Source of the DNA: Entamoeba invadens IP1
Lineage: Eukaryota > Evosea > Mastigamoebida > Endamoebidae
NCBI RefSeq assembly: GCF_000330505.1
Contig: NW_004443520.1
Location: forward strand, 15,107-56,276
DNA: 41,170 nucleotides
Reading direction: 5' to 3'
Shown here: one piece after another, positions 22,797 through 32,008 of the stretch
Numbering within the stretch: position 1 is the stretch's first letter
Layout: every line of letters begins with the position of its first letter
The notes under the pieces: generated by a model
What the model saw: only the letters and a program-made list of their open reading frames with translations
What the model was told of the DNA's origin: nothing
The model's database searches: none
Program-made: the position numbers and the translations under genes

Positions 22797-23924
22797 ATAC
22801 AGATGGAGGATAAAGTTGGTGACAAGGATAATGTCAGTGACAAAATAGAAATAACCCGTTTTTCTGAAAAAGTATAAAGTTCAATACTTGTATTTCTTTA
22901 TTAATCCGGGGTTTTGATCCCAATAAATGGATGGTAAAGGTAAAGTAGGTGACAACACTCCTATGCTATTTTTTCGTTGTTTTCCAAAAAATTGAAGGGA
23001 AAAAAGACTGTAAATTTTAAAAACACAAAAAGGGCAATAATGTGTTCAAGCTTTTCTGAAAAAAGTGATCTTAATAAAAAAAAACAATAATAAAAATAAA
23101 TGATTACCATTGAAACCACAAACCCTCATCCACAAAACTCACTTGAATTAACCAGAGACAATAGAGAGCCAGATACTCTTCCAACCATTGGCATTGTACA
23201 CTTTAAATTACAACGAGTTTAGTTGAGATGATAGAAGGGGTAACAATCTTACAAATTCGTTATAACGGGTTTGTTCTTTACATAGTTTTTTATTTTTTTC
23301 TGAAAGAATATGATTATTTAGACCTTCGTTGGATGGATCAAGCACAATGAGATCTGTCACTTCTTTGATGTGGCAGACTAAGATCTCATTTATTATCTCT
23401 TTTTGTTTGGAGTCAAGGTCTGCAATGTTAACGAGATTAACTTAGTTGTTGGGGCTGTGAGTTTAATCATTGTTGTTTGATTGGGAAATACTGTTGTCTG
23501 GAAAAACAGTCTAAAACCATTTGACAAGTCGAAAAGCATTTTATATATCAATGAAAAAAGTGGAAAGCGCTTTCAACATTACGAGAAATTATCTCTTTAT
23601 TTCGAAATGACAAGATAATCGTTTTATTTGTTGCTGATTGATTGTTTTCTTTCTATTTTTTAAATTCTAATGTTGTGTGTTATTTCTTTAAAGTTAACGA
23701 GTTTTTAATTCGGTTTTGTTATAGAGCCTAAATCTTCTGTGAATTGTTCATTAAGTGATAAGAAATAGGCGTTACAATGTGTACAACACTATATGCAAAA
23801 AGATTGACACAAGTGTTGGTTCAATTTACTCATTATCAAAATGTTAATAATATTTTTTGTTTTATAAAACATTATATTTTGTCACCGACTTTATCCTTGT
23901 CACCCATATTTTCCTCTATCTGTA
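22797..23924. repeat. Inverted-repeat pair (about 50-bp arms) bounding 1.1 kb
   Basis: The left arm 22797-22850 contains GTGACAAGGATAATGTC and GTGACAAAATA. The right arm 23875-23924, in reverse complement, contains GTGACAAGGATAAAGTC and GTGACAAAATA in the same order, after a shared TACAGAT-GAGGA. About 80 percent of positions match by eye. A looser copy, GGTAAAGTAGGTGACAAC, lies at about 22935-22955. This suits a decayed DNA transposon or two inverted insertions of one repeat. I see no target duplication. Confidence 0.6.
23208..23441 (-). pseudogene. Unidentified coding-like remnant
   Basis: A 78-codon open stretch on the minus strand ending in TAA reads like a soluble, helix-rich protein (for example LDSKQKEIINEILVCHIKEV and later KLCKEQTRYNEFVRLLPLL). 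Its composition differs from the AT-rich noise around it. A TAA closes it upstream at 23442-23444. In another frame just before that lies a possible start, MIKLTAPTTK, so a one-base shift may have split a longer frame. I do not recognise the family. It lies inside the inverted-repeat pair 22797-23924 and could be the remains of its cargo. Confidence 0.3.
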
Positions 23925-24328
23925 CAACGCCGTTTTATTCGTTTTGTATGACAATTAGAATTCTGGAATTTTTATACTTTTTAATTTAACAAGCAGTTGA
24001 ACTTATCATTTAAATATCGAGTTATATTTTATGTTGATTTATAACCGAATTCTACTTTTTGTTATTGTTTTTGTTATTGTTGAAAAATAGAGTTTCACCT
24101 TTGTTGTGAATAAAAAACAAAGAAAAAATAAAGTTGCACACTTGTTCGGAATGACTTTAATAAAAAAATAATTAATAATTAATAACAAAATAGTTCATTC
24201 AATAATTTATTTATTAGTTTTTTTATTAAAAGTATTATTATAATAATAATTATTAATATGTATAATAAAATAACACGCATATGGAATCGATTATATCCTT
24301 GTGATTCTTTTGTTTTTTCTTCCCTTAC

Positions 24329-24432
24329 TTTTTTGTTTTTTTGTTTTTTTGTTTTTTTGTTTTTTTGTTTTTTTGTTTTTTTGTTTTTTTGTTTTTTTGT
24401 TTTTTTGTTTTTTTGTTTTTTTGTTTTTTTTT
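24329..24432. repeat. (TTTTTTTG)n minisatellite, about 13 copies
   Basis: A run of 8-base units, seven T and one G, with almost no variation. On the minus strand it creates open frames of Lys/Gln/Asn/Thr repeats, which are artefacts of the repeat and not a gene. Confidence 0.93.
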
Positions 24433-24529
24433 GAAGATAAGTTAGTTTGTTTCCCATTCTTTATACACACGTTGGTGTTATATAATAATATAAATAAATA
24501 TGGTTTTTGGGACGGCTTCCCGTAATATT

Positions 24530-25000
24530 CCAATTATTATGTTCCAAAAGATACCAGATAACATTAAAAAAACAGACTGTAGTTGTTCAGTTGATTGATT
24601 TGAAACATGATGATGACAACGACTGCACACTCTTTTGTTGTTGGTATTTCACCATTGAAAAGTTTGACATCTTCTCGACGAAACACAACATTTGTGCACT
24701 CGATGTTGTGTGGAAGACCAATGTGTCTTCGTAAATCATTAAATCATAAATAACCTTTTTTGGAATTTTTTGTCAAAATCACTCTTTGAATAGAGATGGT
24801 AAGTCTCGATGTTAGGAAACAACATGTTTTCCTATTATGATATCAAAGGTATCAAATTAAAGTAGTGCATTTTACTCAGCAAATTGAATTTTTAACTGAT
24901 CATCATAACAACTTTGAAATCTTTGACACTCGCAAAGTCTTTTTCAATGATCATCATTGAGTATCAGTCGACTTCTCCCATTTTATATTATTTTTTACTT
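24530..25000 (+). pseudogene. Unidentified, stop-ridden coding remnant
   Basis: The plus strand shows two protein-like stretches separated by stops. One ends at about 24732 and includes LKHDDDNDCTLFCCWYFTIE and HNICALDVVWKTN. The other is at about 24800-24985 and includes KVVHFTQQIEFLTDHHNN and FEIFDTRKVFFNDHH. Residue choice looks coding, not random, and both parts contain a YQI start motif. I do not recognise a family; a transposase relic is one option. Confidence 0.25.
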
Positions 25001-25189
25001 ATACTATTATAATTTTATTTTATTAACACACGTGTTATAGTATAACAATAATTACAAAACTACCAAATTACCACTTCTTATAATTAAAGAGTGAGACGAG
25101 TTGTTGATTCTGAAGCGCTGTCATGACATGCACACACCTGCGTGTTTGTATACATCAGGCATTGACAACATAATTGGGGCCAGTGATTT

Positions 25190-25965
25190 AGTCTACAGCT
25201 TCTCCCCATAGTGGGCTTGCTTCACCGACTTCTTTTCCTCCAATATTCCACTTTGGAGAATAGAAGTATGAGTCTTGTGGATATCTTGCAATGCCGCATT
25301 CAAGTTTGGTGTTGAACTTTCTGATGTTATCAAAGTGTTTTTTATCTTTATTTGATCAGTTACAATGTTATTGAACGCCATAGTTGCAGTCAATTTGTCG
25401 ACGATCACTTTCTGCTTTTTGTTGTCCTGCCAAATAACTTGGACGAAGTACCTTTTCTCTTCATTCCAGAACAATTTCTCAAATGAAGTTGATAGGTCCT
25501 GCGCTCTCTTTCTCAGTAATTCAGCTCTTTTAGTATCTTTGTAATACTTTTCTACCATCATAGCAGCCGCTTACAATCTGTGGTTGCCTTGAATTTGTGT
25601 GAATCCATATTATCGCAGTGGGATACTTAAGGAAGTCCATGCGTTGCTGCTTTCCTCCCAAATCGAATAGTCTGGCTTTAAAATATTCTTCCAATCTCGA
25701 TACAACAAGAAATTCACCAAATTTTCTAATTCGTTGTTCGACTGTTTCGTCTTTAATTAATTCAGTTGTTTGTGTCATTTGTGTGTAGTAGTAATAAAAA
25801 TACAAAGCAACACCAATGGAATCACGCTGTGGCTCAACAAACCCCACATTTGTCCCATCTTACCAACTGTATGTCGTTACGGGAAATTCACAGTCTCGAA
25901 GCTCCGCTCTTGCAAGCCATTTCAAGAACTTTTCTGTAATTACAAAATTCCATTTTCGTATTCAA
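25190..25965 (-). pseudogene. Glycoside-hydrolase-like relic (alpha/alpha-toroid type)
   Basis: About 255 codons on the minus strand look like part of a six-hairpin glycosidase. From 25965 the frame reads FLKWLARAELRDCEFPVTTY, then W-stop-DG, then GFVEPQRDSIGVALYFYYYY. A second frame from 25561 carries AELLRKRAQDLSTSFEKLFW and NEEKRYF. PQRDSIG resembles the W-x-PQxDG segment of glucoamylase-type enzymes, and FWNEE-x-x-YF is common in GH15, GH37 and GH63 proteins. An in-frame TAA (near 25863) and a one-base shift at 25530-25560 break it, and both ends are missing. If correct, its ancestor cleaved glucosidic bonds. The family assignment is tentative; the presence of a decayed gene is firmer. 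Confidence 0.45.
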
Positions 25966-26208
25966 AACATCAATTTTATCGAGGTGAATTGTAATAATTT
26001 CAAACAACAGTTTTATAATTATTTTCATTTTTTCATTTTGTTTCTGAAATATTTTAATAGTTTATAACATATAACAATAAATATTATATTTTATTATAAT
26101 TTAAAAAGAGCCAGATTTTTTTCCACTCACTTGTTTTTATAGTACTTATATATAATATTCTTTAACATTTTATTAATAAAATCAATAATTATAATAATAA
26201 TTGTTAAT

Positions 26209-26212
26209 TTAA
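26209..26212. repeat. Left TTAA target site of piggyBac
   Basis: TTAA directly outside the CCGG left terminus, matched by TTAA at 29503-29506. This is the target duplication typical of piggyBac insertion. Confidence 0.85.
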
Positions 26213-29200
26213 CCGGTTAAAAAGGACGAGATGCAAAAAAACGCGTTCAAAAATAAAAAAATGAAAAAACCTATTATTTTTTACCAAAATCAAATTTAAA
26301 TTTATATATTTAAAAATTTCGGTATTATCATTTAAATGTTGGCTATTTTTAATTCATTTTTTTAATTTTTATAATTTGAATAAATCAAAATCAACAAAAA
26401 TATTATTTGATTTGATTTGTTTATTTTTCGGCTCTTTGTTCACCCAGTTCTTTTGCTTTTTGCAAATTCACTCCTCTGCACAAATCACAGACAATTTCGT
26501 GATGATATTTGCAGACATGAGTATTACACACACAACAATTGTATTTATAATCACAACTAGTAAGACGATCTCCTCCGAGTTTGTCACAGATACAACAATG
26601 GCCTTTTTTCTTTTTTTTTGATCAATAGTGTCAGGAAAAGACGATGTGTCAATTATATCTACTCCTAGAAAAACAGCAATTATTCTTTTTTCATATGATG
26701 ATACAGATTGATTAAGTCTTAAATTTGCATTTTTTTCACCCAACTGTAACGCGAGTTTTTGGTAGTATTTCAGTCTGGAATGTTTCGCGACAATGGCGCT
26801 AAGTTTATTTTGGAATTGTTCTTCAAAAGTTGGTTGTTGTTTTGTGGTGTCTTCGTTGATAGGATCAATTTGAGATACGTCCACTGATTGTATGAATGTT
26901 GTTCCTTCTGAAGTCTCTGTAGGTTTCCTCTCCACTTTAGACCATATATACATGATATAAGAATTATGGATTGCCATATCCAAAAGGTGGTAAAAAATTG
27001 CGAGAGGCCATCTTCTTGACACACGCTTTGTGGAGTACCTTGTCATAAGACGGTCAGCAACATCGACACCTCCCATAAACTTGTTGTAAACGAGATTGAC
27101 ATTAAATCTTTTTTCTTTGGTGTGCATTTTCAAATCAACAATTCTTGATGTCAGAATTTCAACACACCGATTTTTATCTTTAAAATTGACTAATTGAATT
27201 GGATTAACTCTTTGACCACCAAAAGTCTGAATTGCAATTGCGTTTTCTCTTGATTTGTTTGTTAGTAAAAGGTTCGGAGCCAAAAATTTGCGATTGGAAT
27301 TAACTGTTCCAGTTAATGTCACCCCGTAAGGACTTAGAATGTCTGCGGCTTGTACGGAAGTAAAAAAACGATCGGTTGTCAAGTTTATGTTAAAAGTTGG
27401 TGTACCCAACTGTCTGTGATTCAATTCTTTTATTAATTGTACAATAACTTTGGCTCCTAAGTTATCAACAGGAATTCCATTGTTTGCTCCTCTATATACT
27501 TGAAGATTCATTATAAATCCTGAAATAGAATCAACAAGCAAAAAAAACTTAATTCCATATTTAGCTGGCTTTCCTTTCATGTAAGTTACGTTCTTCCATC
27601 TACCATAATAGCGATATAAATTTTCATCTATACTTATTTCTGTTGAGTTTAGATAATAATTGTTTTGTATGTCAATCAAATTGGAACGGAACCGTCTAAT
27701 CAATTCACTTACATATTTAAAATTGTCCCAATTTAACTCTTCGTCTGCATACAATGAATTTATCATATCTTCCATATTAAGTCCATTGTGATTAGTCCTT
27801 GGTTGTATCAATACTGTTCTTGGGACTAAAGGGACTTCATGTGATGTTACATTATTGTGTTGTGAATATTGTGATAAAGAATGAAGAGTAATAGCGTTTT
27901 GGGTGTTTGACGGTGTTGTTGAATTAATTAATGTTGTGGTACAAGTAGATGTAGTTTGTTGTGATGAAATAACAATTTGATTTGAACATTCTGTATTTTG
28001 AAATGAATTGATTTGGGTGCTTCCTATTGGAATATAATTGCAATTTCCTCCAAATTGCATTCTAGTAGCAAGAAAAATTGTATTCAATTTTGTCAAACTT
28101 GTTTTTGGAAACGAAGTAGTAAAATTGTTGTTAATATCAATCGGGTCGTCATCTAAATTATCAGGTTGAATTTCTTCGTCTCTTGCTCTGACTATGTCAT
28201 CTTCGTCATCTTCGTCATCAACTACGACTGATTCATTGTTTTCGTTATCACCTTTTCGTAAAACTACGCGTTCAAATGCATTTGAATCAAATCGTAGTGC
28301 CCATTTAATTTGCAAATAACGACTAATACTAATTGGTCCAACATACATCGGATTTGCTGTTACCTCACTCCACAAACATGAAAGGGGCAGTTTAGTATCA
28401 AGATAATTTGCCTGAGAAATAGAAACTGACAAAAAAGCATCAAATTCACTTTTGGTAATTTCTTTGAAGTGTTTACTTCCACTTTTGTTTTTTATTGCCT
28501 TTTCTCCAAATTTATTTGAAGAATTAATAATAAAATTTTTTATTTCTTCTGTAAAAAACAAATTGAAATAATCCAATGGAGTGGCATCGTTATTCATGTT
28601 AGATACTTTGGGATATCTATCAACAATAACCGAAAAGTCTTCATCGGTTGTTGAAAAAGAGGTTTTAACCCATGAAAGTTTTCCATCTTTACTCATGTAT
28701 TCAACCATAATATTTTAAATTAAAATTCAGTTTATTTTTTATCAAGTTTGTTTGTAATAAAAAAGTATTTTTTATGGCAAAAAATTACTCATCAATTATT
28801 GTTTTTGAAAAGCAATAAAAACATTTAAGTATTTTGTATTATATATTGATAGTATCGAGAAAAAAAAAAGAAAATAAAAATTAATTATAACTATAAAATA
28901 ATATATAAAGAACGAATACAAAACTGTGTTATAAATCCAATTGGATTTATATTATCAAAAAAACAATTAAAATGTGTTATTGTTATATCATTAGAAAACA
29001 CACAGCAAAAAATGAAACGATAATATTTATTATTTAATATTTTTTTTCGTAACAATATATTGCTAACTCGATAAATTGTTTTGATTTGTATAGAAGCGAG
29101 CAATGAATATGATGTATTTAACAAACAACTTAGTCAAAGGCGATAATGTTATTGTTACAACTTCAACGATTTATTTGTTTATTTGAAAAAAACCAAAGTC

Positions 29201-29502
29201 CAAACAATCTTGAATTAGCCTTTATATTACATGTTATTATTTTTAAATTTCCTGTTTATCGATCAAATACCATATATATCATCAATTCATAACACATGAA
29301 TATTAAATTATTTGGACTTGTGTATATTGAACAACAACAATATGAATATGTAACATTTATCGATGTTTATATTTTGCCAACAAGAATTTAAAAATATTAT
29401 TTATTTTTAGATTTTTTTTATCAGTTTTTTATTTATAGAAAAAAAAACGCAATTTTTTGCGTCTCGTGCATTTTGCTAAAGAAAAAAAATACTGTTGGTC
29501 GG
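26213..29502 (-). mobile_element. piggyBac-family transposon, 3290 bp
   Basis: The element is bounded by TTAA on both sides. The ends start CCG. Close inside each end lies a matching subterminal inverted repeat: 26224-26244 (starting GACGAGATGCAAAAAA) and 29448-29468 (reverse complement CACGAGACGCAAAAAA), 17 of 21 bases alike. It carries one transposase frame on the minus strand. The 790 bases between the transposase start and the right end are AT-rich with no other gene. The full-length ends suggest a fairly recent insertion. Confidence 0.9.
26421..28708 (-). pseudogene. piggyBac transposase with a frameshift before its cysteine-rich tail
   Basis: An open frame of 746 codons (28708-26468) has a DDE_Tnp_1_7 (piggyBac) domain. 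The acidic N-terminal region is followed by SIDENLYRYYGRW and KGKPAKYGIKFFLLVDSISG (first catalytic Asp in LVDS), LTTDRFFTSVQAADIL (second Asp) and NKFMGGVDVADRLMTRYSTK (third Asp). The last 50 residues of this frame are hydrophobic nonsense. A one-base change in the A9 run at about 26612-26620 opens another frame to a TAA at 26421-26423. That frame reads HCCICDKLGG and then CCVCNTHVCKYHHEIVCDLC, the cysteine-rich DNA-binding domain found at piggyBac C-termini. The catalytic core is complete, but the protein as read lacks its zinc-binding tail. Either this copy is inactive or the A-run is miscounted. Confidence 0.88.
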
Positions 29503-29506
29503 TTAA
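29503..29506. repeat. Right TTAA target site of piggyBac
   Basis: TTAA directly outside the CGG right end of the piggyBac element, pairing with 26209-26212. Confidence 0.85.
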
Positions 29507-30519
29507 AATAATTTAATTGTGATCTATATTAAAACACATCAACAAACAAACTGACTGACAGTTTTTAAGTAAATATATTACTCATAAATATAGTAAATAT
29601 ATGATTCAATAATAGCTTTGATAAAACAAACAAAAAGACTAAACAACAGAATGAAGATAATTGAGGTTGTTTTGTTTCAAACACCCTATTAATGCATCAA
29701 TGATGAACAGAGTAGTTTCACTCATTTTCCTCCGAATAATAACTCTTCTGTTCTATCAAAGTATTGCACGTTTATAAAACAACCTAAATTTATCAACAAC
29801 ACCAAGTATTATGATTCAATGTTTTGTTATTGTCCATTCTATGACATTTTATATTAATTTGGTATATTAAACCACTGTCTGATGTTTGAAAGTGATGAAA
29901 AGCAACAATAAATTAATCAACAAGTAATAGCAAGGTGACAGCTCTGTTCTGGTTGATTTCACTTAAATATGTAAGAGGAAGTATGGTTAATGACAAATTT
30001 TATTTTGATGAGTTAAATTATTATTTAATCGTTATTAAACAATTTCTAATATTTTATAATATTATCAACTATAATTAATAGTTTTATTTTGTATAGTATA
30101 ATTATTATATTAATAAACTATTCATTTGGATACTATACATTTTAATATTTTATAGTTTTGTTGTTAATTGTCGTTTTAAGTAAAAAATGACCGCGGCAAA
30201 AAATTACCATCTGTAAAGAAAAGGTTTTGGAGATCGTAAAAACAAACAATACCATGAATTTTACTTCAAATTACTTTATTTTTGGCATAAAAACAAATAA
30301 AATATACCCCTTTTTATTTTAAAATGCATTTTTGGGACAAGTTCTAAATTTTTCCTTGTTCCGTGATAGACCCTGATTGAAATTATAATCATTTTATGTA
30401 AGTTTGAATGATTTATTTTTTGTTTTTGATTGGAAAAAAATCATTTTGTATGAGGTAATAATGTTTTTGAATGAGATTAAAAATTAAATATAAAAACAAA
30501 AAAACTCTATTAACATACA
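29507..30519. other. AT-rich spacer
   Basis: About 1 kb without a supported gene between the piggyBac element and the TLDc gene. Its last 100 bases should hold the TLDc promoter. I see no ordered repeat or RNA gene. Confidence 0.55.
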
Positions 30520-31495
30520 ATGGAAAACGAGTTAACAGCACTCTCAACACTCTGCACTAACGCAGCAACAGCGGTGTCAGACCTCAACAAAAATAAAAGG
30601 GAATACAACTTTGTTGACGACAAATCACTTAACATTGATCAACGCATTGAAAATGCAGAGGGACACTTCGACAGACTCGATGAGGTATTTGAGAGAAAGA
30701 AGAACATCACAACTTCACTCAACACAATTGTCACTGGTTTGGACAACGCATCAAACAAAATCAAAAGTGAGATAAGTCTGTATTCAACACAGAGTGACAA
30801 CGACAAGTTGTATGAGATATTCAATATCAAAATAGCACTTTATGAGGAAAAGTGTAAAATGGATATAAAACCACTTGAAGATGAAATTGACAGAATCAAA
30901 CAAATTAAGAACACTAAAATTGATCAAATTATGAAATCAGAAAAATTCATCAACTCAAAGAGACAACACGATGAAGAAGAAGAGAAAAAGAAAACACATC
31001 ACACTTGAAGAAAAAGCTGGTCTTGAGAAGTTGACAGAAATGAAAATTGCGAGTGTAGTGTTTGACTCAGAAAAAGACGACTGGTCAAAAAACAATTCCT
31101 CATTCGATACAAAAGTCATTAACAAAAGCAACTTGTGCTTCTTAATAGAAGACACTAATTACAACAAATTTGGTGGCGTGTTCACTAGTAATATAAATGC
31201 AGTTGATAAATGTCTCAACAGTGGCAGTTCTTACATATTTTCACTTGTGAGAGGTGGCGCTTTGAATCCAAAAAAGTTTGGTAAAAGTGGAATTAACACC
31301 GATTATGAATTTTGGATGAATTCTCAAGACAATTCATGTCTATTTGGATTTGGTGGTGGTCATGATATAGGTGTGTACAAGAAAGGTGAAAATGGTAGTT
31401 ATTGCTACCCATCCACTTACACTGCCAAGCAGAACGAGTTGATTGATAATCGCAATTTCACACCTAAGAGTGTTGTTGTCTTCCAACTTAACTGA
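30520..31495 (+). pseudogene. TLDc-domain protein split by a one-base frameshift
   Basis: Two overlapping frames form one gene. The first (30520-31008, 162 codons) encodes a helical, Lys/Glu-rich coiled-coil region starting MENELTALSTLCTNAATAVS. The second is open to 31495 and carries a TLDc domain: ASVVFDSEKDDWSKNNSSF, NLCFLIEDTNYNKFGG, then FGFGGGHDIGVYKKGENGS and FTPKSVVVFQ. A coiled coil followed by TLDc is a common plan among Entamoeba proteins; TLDc proteins elsewhere act in oxidative-stress protection and regulation of the V-ATPase. The frame changes within the A-rich stretch 30971-31008, with no GTTTGT intron signal there. Base and codon use looks like an expressed gene, so either a recent mutation or a sequence error is plausible. 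The start at 30520 is the first ATG. Confidence 0.82.
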
Positions 31496-32008
31496 CTTAT
31501 TTGTCACCTTTATTTTAATTCAAAACACTCCAACACATTGACTCCAAAGTGTCATTATGTAATTTACCACGTCATCACCACAATTTGAATTAATGTACAA
31601 CAAGTTTTAACAAAATCTGTCCTTTTGAAGGGTCGGACAGACTGAAAGAAAACGGGTTTTACCCTTCAAACCTAACACTGGAACGAACACTCGATTAGGA
31701 TATCTTTGATGTTTCTTTTTTCAGGCATCTTCTCTTTGTGTATCTTCTGGAGATGGATTCACGACGCCGCAACTCGCCGGGTTCAACAAGTTTCGACAGT
31801 TGCGGCATATCTACTCTTTGTGTCCCATTGTATCTTTATGAAGTATATTAATTGAAAAGTAGTTTGGTATTTTATTTATTATGGGTTTTCTCAAACCACA
31901 AACTATAGTAATTAACTATTAGAATCATATTAAAGTTAATATTGTCATCTAAAAACAAATAGCACAAATGTTGATATAATTAATTAGGGGGAAGGAAAAA
32001 ATAATAAA
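31496..32008. other. Spacer with GC-rich structured segment
   Basis: No protein gene is supported. The segment 31610-31850 is far richer in G+C than its surroundings and holds two hairpins, listed separately. The rest is AT-rich up to the probable left end of the Mutator-like element. Confidence 0.5.
31615..31850. ncRNA. Candidate structured RNA or hairpin region, family unknown
   Basis: GCCGCAACT at 31766-31774 pairs perfectly with AGTTGCGGC at 31798-31806 across a 23-base loop. Upstream, TCTGTCC pairs with GGACAGA around a TTTTGAAGGGTC loop near 31617-31642. The large hairpin is flanked by similar copies of GGCAT..CTCTTTGTGT. The GC content is exceptional for this window. I compared it by memory with tRNA, spliceosomal and SRP RNA signatures and found no match. 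It could also be a 3' regulatory element of the TLDc gene. Strand unknown. Confidence 0.35.

Noticed and set aside
22648..22848. Small open frame of 66 codons as a gene
   Set aside because: It has no recognisable domain, extends into an inverted-repeat arm, and its composition is not distinct from surrounding repeats.
24179..24533. Open frames on both strands encoding Lys/Gln/Asn/Thr or Phe/Cys/Leu repeats
   Set aside because: They are translations of the T7G minisatellite. An 8-base repeat stays open in several frames and gives a period of eight residues, with no independent coding signal.
31610..31850. tRNA or spliceosomal RNA gene
   Set aside because: There is no cloverleaf, A/B box pair or known snRNA core motif that I can identify, so it is reported only as a structured candidate.
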